Part shown: piece by piece, positions 24,363-33,101 of the stretch
How positions within the stretch are numbered: the first letter of the stretch is position 1
Layout of the letters: the number at the start of each line of letters is the position of its first letter
From: an uncultured Bacteroidia bacterium
Lineage (GTDB): Bacteria; Bacteroidota; Bacteroidia; Bacteroidales; UBA932
Length of the DNA: 35,320 bases
Direction: 5' to 3'
NCBI GenBank assembly: GCA_902761655.1
Contig: CACWLD010000013.1
Span: forward strand, 10,743 to 46,062
Translations under genes and position numbers: made by a program
The notes under the pieces: generated by a model
Seen by the model: only the letters and a program-made list of their open reading frames with translations
Database searches by the model: none
What the model was told of the DNA's origin: nothing

Positions 24363-27300
24363 TTATGCTTTTTGGAGTTTCTTTTTCTCCTTCCTGGTTG
24401 CAAACACGCAGTAGACGGAAGGGATGAGTACAAGGGTTACAAGTGTAGAGATGCTCAGACCCCAGCAGACCGTGAGTCCAAGAGGACGCCACATCTCGGA
24501 GCCTTCTCCAAGGCCAAGGGCCATAGGAAGCATTCCCAGCACGGTGGTGAGGGTTGTCATAAGGATAGGGCGCAGACGGCTCCTGGCTGCCGTAACGGAA
24601 GCCTCAACCGCGCTCATTCCCCTTTCCTGACAAAGTATGGTATAGTCTATCAGCACGATACCGTTCTTCACGACTATACCCAGGAGGATTATGATTCCAA
24701 TCATTGGCATAATGCCCAGGGCGGCGCCGGAAAGCCTCAATCCAAGGATCACGCCCGTAAGGGCGAAAGGAACCGAGAACATAATCACGAACGGACTCAT
24801 AAACGATTCGAACTGGGATGCCATAACCATATAGACAAGTATCAGGATGAGCAGCATAAGGGTGATCAGGTCACCGAACATCTCCTGCTGGTCCTCATAA
24901 TCTCCGGCCACCACTGCCGTAAGTTCTCCCGGAATTTCCGTCTTGTCAATTATCTGCTGGGACAGGGCTACCGCCTCGCTGAGGGCATACCCCTTGTTGA
25001 GCATTCCCGTTACGGTGATGAGCCTCTCACGGTCCTTCCTCTCGATTGTAGGAGGAACCCTTGTCTCTATAACGTTTCCAAGCTCCTTCATACGGACAGG
25101 CCTTCCTGCGGCATTGTAAACCACAATGTTGCCTATATCCTCGGTACTGGTGCGGAATTCGGGGGCGTAGCGGACCCTGATGCTGTACTCTTCGCCTTCC
25201 TCACGGTAGAACGAACCCACGGAACCGCTCATTGCCGCGCTGAACGCGTTGCCCACGGTGGTGGAATTGAGGCCGTTCATTGCCAGTTTGGTGCGGTCAA
25301 GGTCAAGCTGGTACTCGGGGTTGTACTCGTCGCGGCTCAGGAGAACCTGGGCGAACATAGGGTTCTGGAGCATCTGCTCCTGGATTGCCCTTGCCACCAC
25401 GTCAGTGCTCTCGAAGTCGTATCCGTATATTTCTATCTCAACCGATGAGCCTCCGCCCAGCGACATTCCGCCCTCGCGCACGTTCGCCTTGCGAACTTCA
25501 GGGAAGCGGGCTATTATGGAGCGCAGCTGCGCCGATATGTCCGCGGTGCTGCGCTTGCGCTTCTCCATACTTCCCACGTTGATGTTCAGGGAGAGCACGT
25601 TGGTACCGTTGGTCTGCATACTGGCAAAGGTGTTGTCCGTATCGGCGGAGCCGAAGGTATGGCTCATTATCACAATCTCCGGGATTTCCGCGGAAATCTG
25701 GTCATACAGGCGCGCAGCCAGGTCCGCAGTGACGCTCTGGGCGGTTCCGGCAGGCAACTCTATGGTTGCCTGGATACGCCCTCCGTCACTGGTAGGGAAC
25801 AACTCCGTCTTGAGGCCCGGAGCCAGCGTTATAAGCGTGATAAGGAATACGCCGAAAGCTATTCCGATGGTTGCCTTGCGGTGCGTAGTCGCCCAGGCAA
25901 TGATCTTTCCATACCAGTTGGAAATGGCGTCCAGACCCTTGTTTATGGGGCCGAAGATGGCATTGTGCAGTTTTCCGGTCTTGGGACCCGCCTTAAGCAT
26001 CTGCGAGCACATCATAGGCACCAGGGTGAGGGCCGCGGTGGTGGAAACGATCATAATCAGGGAAACTATCCAACCAAGCTGCTTGAACAGGATTCCCGCC
26101 ATTCCCTTGACCATTGTGATGGGGATGAACACGCAGAGCATTGTGAGGGTGGAGGCGATTACTGAGATGGCTACCTCAGAAGTGGCGAGCACCGCCGCCT
26201 CCTTGGGCTTCTCTCCCCTTTCAAGGTGCGTGGAGACATTCTCAAGCACCACTATGGCATCGTCCACGACCATTCCAATTGCTATTGAAAGCGCTGACAT
26301 TGAAATGATGTTGAGCGAATTGCCGGTGGCGAGCAGGTAAACCAGCGAAGCCAGCAGGGCTATAGGGATGGAAAGCACTATTATGAAAGTGGCCCTCCAC
26401 CTTCCAAGGAAGATGAACACCACCAGCATAACCACTATGAAGGTGATCAGGATGGTCTCCTTGAGGGAGTTGATGGTGTTGATGATATTGTCAGAAGAGT
26501 CGATGACCGTGGTGATCTCAATGTCAGAAGGGAGTTCCTTCTGGATATCGGCCAGTTTCTTCTTGACGTTCTTGATCACGTTCACGGTGTTGGCGCCGGA
26601 CTGCTTCTGGATTACAATCTGAGCCGAACGCTTTCCGTTGGTATAGGACTCCTGTTCACGCTCCTGCTGTCCGTCAACTACGGTTGCCACGTCCCTGAGG
26701 TAGATTGCGCGGCCTCCAACGTTGGCCACCACAATGTCCAGCAGTTCCGAAGGGTCGCCGAACTCTTTCTGCACGCGCAGGTTGAAAGTTTCGGAACCTA
26801 CGTCTATGTTTCCGGAAGGCAGGTTCCTGTTCTCCATTGCAATGATGGAGGAAAGGGTGCTTACGGACAGGCCGTATGCCTGCAGCTTGTTAGGGTCGCA
26901 GTAAACCTGGATCTCGCGGGAAGGGGCGCCCTGTACGCTCACGGTACCTACTCCAGATACACGGGCAAGCGGAGTGACCAGCTTGTCGTCCAGGATCTTG
27001 TCAAGGCCCGGGAGGGACTGGTCAGCCGTAGCTGACATAATCATAATTGGCATATCATCCGCGCTGAACTTGAAGATGGTGGGGATTGATGCGCCGTCAG
27101 GCAGCACGGAACTTACCATATCAAGTTTGTCGCGGACGTCGTTGGTGGCTTCGTCAATGTCAATTCCATACTCGAACTGGAGGGTGAGCATAGATATGTT
27201 CTCCCTTGAACGGGAGGTGAGTTCCTTGAGGTTTGCAACTCCGTTGAGGGAGTTCTCAAGGGTCTTGGTCAGGTTCTGCTCTATATCCGAAGCGCTGGTG

Positions 27301-27458
27301 CCAGGATATGAAGACATAACCATAATCACGTTGGCGTCGAATTCCGGCAGCTGGGCTATGGGGATCCTGGTCAGCGAGAAAAGGCCGAACACCAGGAAGG
27401 CCATAAAGATGAGGGCCGTTGTAACCGGATGCCGGACGGCTGTTCTGTAAATGCTCAT
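24363..27458 (-). CDS. RND family efflux pump permease (HAE1/AcrB type)
   Basis: Inner-membrane proton-driven pump subunit of a tripartite exporter, 1031 residues, the usual size. It starts MSIYRTAVRHPVTTALIFMAFLVFGLFSL (first membrane helix). The first large periplasmic loop runs about 35-335, and helix 4 carries the proton-relay pair Asp399-Asp400 in GMVVDDAIVVLENV. A second periplasmic loop follows (about 560-860), and the C-terminal half has the relay lysine in GIVVKNGIVLIDYT. The N- and C-halves are duplicated as in all RND pumps. Substrate (drugs, bile salts or others) cannot be told. It starts 3 bp after the fusion-protein gene and is followed 4 bp later by the PG0541-type gene, making a four-gene operon with the tolC-like gene. 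Confidence 0.96.
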   Translation of the reverse strand: MSIYRTAVRHPVTTALIFMAFLVFGLFSLTRIPIAQLPEFDANVIMVMSSYPGTSASDIEQNLTKTLENSLNGVANLKELTSRSRENISMLTLQFEYGIDIDEATNDVRDKLDMVSSVLPDGASIPTIFKFSADDMPIMIMSATADQSLPGLDKILDDKLVTPLARVSGVGTVSVQGAPSREIQVYCDPNKLQAYGLSVSTLSSIIAMENRNLPSGNIDVGSETFNLRVQKEFGDPSELLDIVVANVGGRAIYLRDVATVVDGQQEREQESYTNGKRSAQIVIQKQSGANTVNVIKNVKKKLADIQKELPSDIEITTVIDSSDNIINTINSLKETILITFIVVMLVVFIFLGRWRATFIIVLSIPIALLASLVYLLATGNSLNIISMSALSIAIGMVVDDAIVVLENVSTHLERGEKPKEAAVLATSEVAISVIASTLTMLCVFIPITMVKGMAGILFKQLGWIVSLIMIVSTTAALTLVPMMCSQMLKAGPKTGKLHNAIFGPINKGLDAISNWYGKIIAWATTHRKATIGIAFGVFLITLITLAPGLKTELFPTSDGGRIQATIELPAGTAQSVTADLAARLYDQISAEIPEIVIMSHTFGSADTDNTFASMQTNGTNVLSLNINVGSMEKRKRSTADISAQLRSIIARFPEVRKANVREGGMSLGGGSSVEIEIYGYDFESTDVVARAIQEQMLQNPMFAQVLLSRDEYNPEYQLDLDRTKLAMNGLNSTTVGNAFSAAMSGSVGSFYREEGEEYSIRVRYAPEFRTSTEDIGNIVVYNAAGRPVRMKELGNVIETRVPPTIERKDRERLITVTGMLNKGYALSEAVALSQQIIDKTEIPGELTAVVAGDYEDQQEMFGDLITLMLLILILVYMVMASQFESFMSPFVIMFSVPFALTGVILGLRLSGAALGIMPMIGIIILLGIVVKNGIVLIDYTILCQERGMSAVEASVTAARSRLRPILMTTLTTVLGMLPMALGLGEGSEMWRPLGLTVCWGLSISTLVTLVLIPSVYCVFATRKEKKKLQKA

Positions 27459-27461
27459 ACC

Positions 27462-28490
27462 TTACAATGTCACTTGCGAGCCGTCCCTGAGGGCGGTATG
27501 TCCCTTGGTTACTACAATGTCTCCTTCCTTAAGTCCGTCAAGGATCTCATACTCCTGGCCGAAATGCCTTCCCAGGGTCACTACAACGCTCTTTACGGTA
27601 TTGTCCGGCTGGAGCAGATATACGGACCTCTGGCCCGATCCCTGCTGCTTGATGACCGCGCTGTCAGGTATCACAATGCTGTGGTTGGTTGCAAATGTAA
27701 CGGTTACGCGGGCGTACATTCCAGGGCGCAGCACCCTGTCCGCATTGGTCACAAGAATTTCTGCAGTGAATGTATGGGTGGCCGGGTCAATGGTAGGATA
27801 AAGCCTGTTCACCTTGCCCTCGAAGGTCCTGCCGGGGATGGCGTCGGCGGTGATGGAAACCACGTCGCCTTTCTTCACGCGGGTATAGTCAGTTTCAGAT
27901 ATGCCCACAAGAATCTTGACGGGAGTGATCTGCTGCACCACATAGATTGGCGATGCCATTGCGTACATATCGCCGCTGTCATAGTTCCTGGCGGTGATTA
28001 CGCCGCCCATAGGGGCGCGGAGGACGGTATTCTCAAGGAGGTTGTCATAGGAAGCCTTGCTGACCTTGTAAGCCAGTTCCACGGCCTCGAAATCGGACTG
28101 GGAGATGCCTCCGGCCTGGAACAGGCCGCGCAGGCGCACCAACTCCGTGGAGTCGTTGGCCAGCTTGAGCGCGGACTGGGTCAGGCCCACGGCGTCCATT
28201 TCCGCCAGAATCTGGCCCTTGGAAACGAAGTCTCCAACCTCTACGTATACTTTAGAAATCCTGTTGCCGCTCTGCGGAACAACGTTGTTCACCGCATAAG
28301 CCTGCACTGTGGAAGAATAAGTGTCTTCCTGCGGAACATCCTGGAAGGATGCCGTATATGTCTCAACCTTTGGAATCTGGTCCGCCTGGGCCATCATCAT
28401 AGGGTCCTGTGCGGGTTTTCTCTGGCCGCAGGCGCATACTGCAATGGCGGCTATGGCTGCAGGTGCCAATATCTTGACTGCTTTGTTCAT
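27462..28490 (-). CDS. efflux RND periplasmic adaptor (membrane fusion protein) lipoprotein
   Basis: AcrA/MexA-type adaptor of 342 residues linking the pump to the outer-membrane channel. Signal MNKAVKILAPAAIAAIAVCAC with lipid-attachment Cys21 indicates membrane anchoring in the periplasm. Visible parts are the lipoyl-like halves (SGNRISKVYVEVGDFVSKGQILAEMD and LRAPMGGVITARNYDSGDMY), a short helical hairpin between them (about 90-150), the beta-barrel region (KILVGISETDYTRVKKGD) and the membrane-proximal part ending LREKGD-like KEGDIVVTKGHTAL. The ATG at 28490 is chosen for the signal peptide; the longer frame upstream to 28721 overlaps tolC. It lies 16 bp after the tolC-like gene and 3 bp before the pump. 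Confidence 0.95.
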   Translation of the reverse strand: MNKAVKILAPAAIAAIAVCACGQRKPAQDPMMMAQADQIPKVETYTASFQDVPQEDTYSSTVQAYAVNNVVPQSGNRISKVYVEVGDFVSKGQILAEMDAVGLTQSALKLANDSTELVRLRGLFQAGGISQSDFEAVELAYKVSKASYDNLLENTVLRAPMGGVITARNYDSGDMYAMASPIYVVQQITPVKILVGISETDYTRVKKGDVVSITADAIPGRTFEGKVNRLYPTIDPATHTFTAEILVTNADRVLRPGMYARVTVTFATNHSIVIPDSAVIKQQGSGQRSVYLLQPDNTVKSVVVTLGRHFGQEYEILDGLKEGDIVVTKGHTALRDGSQVTL

Positions 28491-28506
28491 ATATATGCCT
28501 TGTTTT

Positions 28507-29940
28507 TTATTCGTTGGAAAAATCTTTCCCCAGTGTCTGCTCCAGGGCTGCCTTTGCAAGGACAAAACTGTACACGGCCTGGGACACTCCCAGCTCTGCC
28601 TGGGTGAGGGCCAGCTGTGCGTCGTTAAGGTCCGTGAGTGTACTGCGTCCCAGATTGTATGACTGGGTTGCAATGCTGTACGCCTTGCGCGCGGTCTGCT
28701 CAGCCTCCCTTGCGGCGTCATAGGACTTCATACTCGTCTCCATCTGGTTCAGGTACTGGCGTATGGCTATCTTCAGCTGGCGCTCTGTATTCAGCGCCTG
28801 GAGCTGAAGCTGCTCATACTGCACCTTTGACTGGCGCACGGCGTTGTGCCTTCGGCCTCCGGCAAAGATGGGGATGGAGAGGCTGAGTCCCACATAGGAG
28901 TATGGAGACCAGCGGTACTCCCTGAAATTGAAGTCGTTGGTCATTGCGTTCACGCTGTATGCGAACGCAAGGGACAGGGTTGGCAGGGATGCGAACTGCT
29001 GCATCTTTATGGCGTCGGCCAGCTGCCCTGCCTGGATTTCCAGCTGCTTCATTGTGGAGTTGTTCTCCAGGGAGAAGTCATCGTTCTCGTGGATATCGCG
29101 GAACATAAGGGCTGCGTTGTCCTGAAGATCCCCGGCAACGTCTATGTCCATATCAAGGTCAATTCCCATCACGGCCTTCAACTGCCAGAGGGTCATATCT
29201 ATGTTGTTCTCCGCGTCGTACAGGTTGGGGATTGCGTTGGCCACGGAAGTCTTTGCACGCGTGTATTCCAATTCCGATGCCTTTTGCGCATTGTAGCGCA
29301 TCTCTGTCTGGCGGAAGTTCTCCACGGCGTTGTCGTAGACTTCTTCATATACCTTGTAAGCCTCCTTTGCAAGCTGCACGGCGTAGAACGCCTGCTTTAC
29401 CTGCGTAATCATATCCAGGCGGGATGCCCTGGCTTTCTCCACTGCCAGTTCCACGTCTTCTCCGGATATCTTTATGCTCTTCCACAACTGAGCGTTCACC
29501 AGGGGCATTGCGGCCTGGATTCCGGTAGAGAACGTATTCCAGCGTCCTACCTCAATTCCGCCTCCGGACGGCCTCTGGCTGGGACTGGGAGCGGGAGTAT
29601 CCTCTCCACTTCCCTGGGACGATCCGCCTCCGCCCATCATAGAACCAATGTCAAAGTCCATATACATAACCTGCTTCTTGATGGTTCTCTGGTACGAACC
29701 GCTTCCGTCAACCTGCGGGAACAGGGACGCGTAAGACCCCTTGAGGGCATATTGGGTGCGGGTTATCTCCTTGTCCGCCACCTTGACGGCTATGTTCTCA
29801 CTGAGCGCTATGACTATGGCGTCGTCCAGAGTGAGGACGACGGGCGATGACGCCGCCTGAGGGGTGGCTATCTGGGCACATAGCGGGAAACTGAGGAATG
29901 CGGCAAGGATAAAACTAACTAACCTTCTCATTCTAATCAT
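28507..29940 (-). CDS. TolC family outer-membrane efflux channel
   Basis: Outer-membrane factor of the tripartite pump, 477 residues. A signal peptide (about 1-22, LSFPLCAQ) is followed by two repeats of the long coiled-coil/barrel unit typical of TolC proteins: LTLDDAIVIALSENIAVKVADKEI with YASLFPQVDGSGSY, and MKQLEIQAGQLADAIKMQQFASLPTLSLAFAY with LSLSIPIFAGGRRH. Coiled-coil heptads appear before TLTDLNDAQLALTQAELGVSQA. A Gly/Ser/Pro-rich insert (SMMGGGGSSQGSGEDTPAPS, about 99-118) probably forms an extracellular loop. The ATG at 29940 is used; a second ATG at 29931 is equally possible. It is first in the efflux operon. I see no good TAnnTTTG box upstream, only an imperfect inverted repeat at 29957-29991. 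Confidence 0.94.
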   Translation of the reverse strand: MIRMRRLVSFILAAFLSFPLCAQIATPQAASSPVVLTLDDAIVIALSENIAVKVADKEITRTQYALKGSYASLFPQVDGSGSYQRTIKKQVMYMDFDIGSMMGGGGSSQGSGEDTPAPSPSQRPSGGGIEVGRWNTFSTGIQAAMPLVNAQLWKSIKISGEDVELAVEKARASRLDMITQVKQAFYAVQLAKEAYKVYEEVYDNAVENFRQTEMRYNAQKASELEYTRAKTSVANAIPNLYDAENNIDMTLWQLKAVMGIDLDMDIDVAGDLQDNAALMFRDIHENDDFSLENNSTMKQLEIQAGQLADAIKMQQFASLPTLSLAFAYSVNAMTNDFNFREYRWSPYSYVGLSLSIPIFAGGRRHNAVRQSKVQYEQLQLQALNTERQLKIAIRQYLNQMETSMKSYDAAREAEQTARKAYSIATQSYNLGRSTLTDLNDAQLALTQAELGVSQAVYSFVLAKAALEQTLGKDFSNE

Positions 29941-29956
29941 TTACTACTGTATTAGG

Positions 29957-29991
29957 ACCGGAAGAATGCAACAAAAAACATTCCATCCGGT
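29957..29991. repeat. imperfect inverted repeat upstream of the efflux operon
   Basis: ACCGGA (29957-29962) pairs with TCCGGT (29986-29991), and GAATG (29964-29968) with CATTC (29979-29983), around an A-rich centre, with a one-base versus two-base interruption. It lies 17 nt before the tolC-like ATG. It could be an operator for a dimeric regulator, an RNA hairpin in the leader, or a second terminator after lgt (its minus-strand loop is U-rich). Confidence 0.45.
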
Positions 29992-29997
29992 TCAATT

Positions 29998-30021
29998 GAA
30001 GGCCGGTAGAAACCGGCCTTC
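29998..30021 (-). terminator. terminator of the pgk-lgt operon
   Basis: Perfect 10-bp GC-rich stem, 29998-30007 with 30012-30021, and a 4-nt loop, starting 4 nt after the lgt TAA. On the minus strand the following sequence (AATTGAACC) is not a strong U-tract; on the plus strand the tail (ATATTTATTTCTGTTTT) is U-rich, so it may also stop antisense transcription entering lgt. Confidence 0.7.
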
Positions 30022-30025
30022 ATAT

Positions 30026-30862
30026 TTATTTCTGTTTTGTTGCGTAAGCTGGAATCTTTTTCCTGTAAGCGTATATCAGGACGGCGATTCCAATTATCAC
30101 GAATGGGATGGAAAGGAGCTGTCCCATATTGAGGGCCATTGTCTCCTCGAATCCCACCTGCGGTTCCTTGATGAACTCTATGAGGAATCTCATTCCAAAG
30201 CATCCTACAAGGAAAAGCCCAAAGAAGAAGCCGCGCGGGAGCTTGTCAAGCTTAGTCTTGTACAGGCGCCACATCACAAGGCCAAGGATCAGGTAGCTGA
30301 GGGCCTCGTACAGCTGGGTTGGGTGCTTTGGCAGAGTCTCTCCCCTGTTCTCGAAGATGAATCCCCAGGGAAGGGAGGTAACGTCGCCGTAGATTTCTGA
30401 ATTGAACAGATTTCCGAGCCTTATGAAGCATCCGGCAAACGCCACGGTTATGCACAGGTGGTCCAGCAGCCACAGGAAATCAAATCCGTGCTTCTTGCCC
30501 CACTTTGAGGAGAACCACCACATTGCAAGAATTATGGCGATGGCTCCTCCGTGGCTTGCAAGGCCGCCCTTCCAAGGCATAAATATCTCCCAGAATCCTT
30601 TCCAGGAACCCAGATAATAGTCCGGCTGATAAAAGAGGCAGTGCCCCAGGCGGGCTCCCACTATTGTTGCTATGAGCAGCGTATAGAGGAGCGGATCCAG
30701 AATGTCCTCGGAAACCTTCTCCCTGCGGCAGTAGCTCTTGAAGATGAACCAGCCAAGGATGAATCCGGAGATAAACAGGAGTGAATACCACCTGACTTGC
30801 AGAGGCCCCGCCTGAAACAGGACGGGGTCTACGTGCCAGTGAACTGCCAGGATACCGGTCAT
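30026..30862 (-). CDS. lgt: prolipoprotein diacylglyceryl transferase
   Basis: Inner-membrane enzyme transferring diacylglyceryl from phosphatidylglycerol to the lipobox cysteine, the first step for the many lipoproteins encoded in this window. The 278-residue protein has about seven membrane helices. Motifs: ARLGHCLFY (70-78), GGLASHGGAI (99-108) with catalytic His104, and GCFIRLGNLFNSEIYG (144-159) with Arg148. It ends with a short basic tail. It starts 1 nt after the pgk stop, so the two genes share a message, and a strong hairpin follows. Length and motifs are normal. Confidence 0.97.
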   Translation of the reverse strand: MTGILAVHWHVDPVLFQAGPLQVRWYSLLFISGFILGWFIFKSYCRREKVSEDILDPLLYTLLIATIVGARLGHCLFYQPDYYLGSWKGFWEIFMPWKGGLASHGGAIAIILAMWWFSSKWGKKHGFDFLWLLDHLCITVAFAGCFIRLGNLFNSEIYGDVTSLPWGFIFENRGETLPKHPTQLYEALSYLILGLVMWRLYKTKLDKLPRGFFFGLFLVGCFGMRFLIEFIKEPQVGFEETMALNMGQLLSIPFVIIGIAVLIYAYRKKIPAYATKQK

Positions 30863-30863
30863 A

Positions 30864-32117
30864 TTACTCGCGGATGGCTGCTATGCCGGGGAGGTCCTTG
30901 CCCTCGATAGCCTCGAGCATTGCACCGCCGCCGGTAGATACGTAACTAACTTTCTTTGCGTAACCCATCTGGGTAACTGCTGCAACAGAATCACCGCCAC
31001 CAACAAGGGTGTAAGCTCCGTTCTCAGTAGCCTTTGCAAGGAGTTCTGCGATGCGGAGGGTTCCCTTTGCGAATGCAGGGATCTCAAATACACCTACAGG
31101 ACCGTTCCAGAGGATGGTCTTGGAATTGGCGATAACCTTCTCCCACTCCTTGAGTGTGTCAGGACCTGCGTCAACTCCCTCCCAGTCGTCAGGAATCTCG
31201 TTTGCGGGGAAGAGCTTGGTAACTGCATCGTTGGAGAACTCCTGTGTGCAGACAGCCTGGTCTGAGATGTAAACGTTCACGCCCTTTGCCTTTGCCTCCT
31301 CGAGGATTGCGAGTGCATCCGGCATAAGTTCGTCCTCGTGCAGGGAAAGACCGATCTTTCCGCCCTGGGCCTTGATGAATGTGTAACCCATTCCACCGCC
31401 GATGATAAGGTTGTCAACCTTTCCGAGGAGGTTCTTGAGAACTGCGAGCTTGGAAGAAACCTTTGCTCCGCCGATGATAGCGGTAAGAGGCTTCTGTGCG
31501 TTGTGAAGTACGTTGTCGATAGCCTTGATCTCGCCTTCCATCAGGTAGCCGAACATCTTGTCATCAGGGAAGTACTTTGCGATGAGGGCGGTTGAAGCGT
31601 GAGCCCTGTGTGCTGTTCCGAATGCGTCGTTGATGTAGCAGTCAGCGTAGGAAGCGAGCTTCTTGACGAACTCCTTCTGGCTTTCCTTTACGGCAGCCTT
31701 GGCTGCTTTCTTCTCCTCGTCGGTAGCGTCCTCTGCGAGTCCGCGGGGTTTGCCTTCCTCCTCAGCGTAGAAGCGGAGGTTCTCAAGGAGGAGAGCCTCG
31801 CCCGGCTTGAGGGCGGCTGCCTGTGCGTCTGCCTTCTGGCAGTCCTCAGCGAACTGTACGGGCACTCCGAGCTTCTCGGATACGTGGTCAACTATATGCT
31901 TGAGGGAGAACTTGGGGTTAACTCCCTTAGGGCGTCCGAGGTGGGACATAATGATAACTGATCCGCCTTCCTGAAGAACTTTCTTGAGGGTGGGGATGGC
32001 GGCCCTGATACGGGTATCGTCAGTAATTTTGAAATTCTCGTCAAGTGGAACGTTGAAATCCACGCGTACTATGGCCTTCTTTCCGGCGAAGTCATAAGAG
32101 TCGATGTACTTTTGCAT
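30864..32117 (-). CDS. pgk: phosphoglycerate kinase
   Basis: Cytosolic glycolytic enzyme making ATP and 3-phosphoglycerate from 1,3-bisphosphoglycerate and ADP, the step just before that of gpmI in the same window. The 417-residue protein has the substrate-binding start [24 protein letters not shown] in outline, [41 protein letters not shown], the hinge [10 protein letters not shown] and the nucleotide loop [10 protein letters not shown]. Length is normal. The ATG at 32117 is 33 nt after a TAAATTTG box (32150-32157). It forms an operon with lgt (1-nt gap) and diverges from the methyltransferase gene at 32184. Confidence 0.97.
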   Translation of the reverse strand: MQKYIDSYDFAGKKAIVRVDFNVPLDENFKITDDTRIRAAIPTLKKVLQEGGSVIIMSHLGRPKGVNPKFSLKHIVDHVSEKLGVPVQFAEDCQKADAQAAALKPGEALLLENLRFYAEEEGKPRGLAEDATDEEKKAAKAAVKESQKEFVKKLASYADCYINDAFGTAHRAHASTALIAKYFPDDKMFGYLMEGEIKAIDNVLHNAQKPLTAIIGGAKVSSKLAVLKNLLGKVDNLIIGGGMGYTFIKAQGGKIGLSLHEDELMPDALAILEEAKAKGVNVYISDQAVCTQEFSNDAVTKLFPANEIPDDWEGVDAGPDTLKEWEKVIANSKTILWNGPVGVFEIPAFAKGTLRIAELLAKATENGAYTLVGGGDSVAAVTQMGYAKKVSYVSTGGGAMLEAIEGKDLPGIAAIRE

Positions 32118-32149
32118 TTGTATAAAGTGTTAAGATTATTTCAAGTCTA

Positions 32150-32157
32150 CAAATTTA
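32150..32157 (-). promoter_or_regulatory. -7 box for pgk-lgt
   Basis: Minus strand TAAATTTG fits TAnnTTTG, 32 nt upstream of the pgk ATG, in a 66-bp divergent gap shared with the methyltransferase promoter. Confidence 0.6.
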
Positions 32158-32170
32158 CTAAAAAAACTAA

Positions 32171-32178
32171 TATCTTTG
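32171..32178 (+). promoter_or_regulatory. -7 box immediately before the methyltransferase gene
   Basis: TATCTTTG fits TAnnTTTG and ends 5 nt before the ATG at 32184, so transcription would start at or next to the start codon. No convincing TTG -33 element is visible. Confidence 0.6.
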
Positions 32179-32183
32179 TAATT

Positions 32184-33101
32184 ATGAGCATACAATATCC
32201 CGGAGAATTTTGGAAAGATTATGAGCTGGTGGACAGCGGAGCTTCCGAGAAGCTGGAAAGGTTTGGGAATTACTATATGATAAGGCCCGAACCCAAGGCC
32301 CTCTGGGACAAGACCCTCCCTGAAAGCAAGTGGGAATCAATGGCACACACGCGCTTCAAGCCCGGCGCCGGATTCGGCAAGGCCGGAAAGGAAGACAGCG
32401 GCACGTGGGAGCGCCTCAAGAAGATGGACGACCAGTGGTACATAGGCTACGGCGGCTCCCAAGGGCCGCGCTTCAACCTGCGGCTGGGCCTCACCTCCTT
32501 CAAGCACGTGGGCGTCTTCCCTGAGCAGGCTCCAAACTGGGAATATATCTACAGCAGTGTCCGCGAACTCTCCGGAGCCCTTCCCAAAGGCACGGTGCCA
32601 AAGGTGCTCAACCTGTTCGCTTACACCGGAGCGGCCTCGCTGGCGGCAAAGGCGGCCGGGGCCGACGTCACCCACCTGGACTCCGTCCGTCAGGTGGTGA
32701 CCTGGGCCAAGGCCAATATGGAGCGCAGCGGCCTTTCTGACATACGCTGGGTGGTAGAGGACGCCCTCAAGTTCGCCAAGAGGGAGGCCCGCCGCGGCAA
32801 CAAATACAACGGCATCATACTGGACCCTCCCGCATACGGCCACGGTCCCGACGGCGAGAAATGGAAACTGGACCAGTGTCTTTTCGATATGCTCAAATGT
32901 GTGGGGGAAATCCTTGAGCCGGAACACGCCTTTATGGTTCTGAACCTCTATTCCAACGGTTACTCTCCCCTCCTTGGGGAAACCACCGTGCGTGAGGCCC
33001 TTGGCGGCGCCGTCCCGGAAATGGAAAGCGGGGAGCTCGCCTTGCGTGACCGCTTCGGCAAAGCCCTCCCGCTCAGTATCTACGTTCGCGTCAAGCGCTA
33101 G
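32184..33101 (+). CDS. class I SAM-dependent methyltransferase, RlmI-like
   Basis: Cytosolic methyltransferase of 305 residues in the group related to rRNA m5C/m2G enzymes (RlmI/RlmL-like). The SAM site is VLNLFAYTGAASLAAKAAGADVTHLD (about 140-165), and motif IV is IILDPPAYGHG, with DPP as in rRNA base methyltransferases. The C-terminal part ends ALPLSIYVRVKR. It lacks an N-terminal PUA domain, so it is a short form; target RNA and base are not known. The ATG at 32184 gives MSIQYPGEFWKDYELVDSG, a normal opening for this group; in-frame codons up to 32112 precede the -7 box. The stop interlocks with that of the DUF2723 gene (33098-33101). Confidence 0.88.
   Translation: MSIQYPGEFWKDYELVDSGASEKLERFGNYYMIRPEPKALWDKTLPESKWESMAHTRFKPGAGFGKAGKEDSGTWERLKKMDDQWYIGYGGSQGPRFNLRLGLTSFKHVGVFPEQAPNWEYIYSSVRELSGALPKGTVPKVLNLFAYTGAASLAAKAAGADVTHLDSVRQVVTWAKANMERSGLSDIRWVVEDALKFAKREARRGNKYNGIILDPPAYGHGPDGEKWKLDQCLFDMLKCVGEILEPEHAFMVLNLYSNGYSPLLGETTVREALGGAVPEMESGELALRDRFGKALPLSIYVRVKR

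Noticed and set aside
24372-25448. 358-codon open frame on the plus strand over the RND pump gene
   Set aside because: Antisense shadow of a conserved pump gene; the product has no domain signature and an implausible composition.
28491-28721. N-terminal extension of the membrane fusion protein to 28721
   Set aside because: It overlaps the tolC-like coding sequence and would hide the lipoprotein signal peptide starting at 28490.
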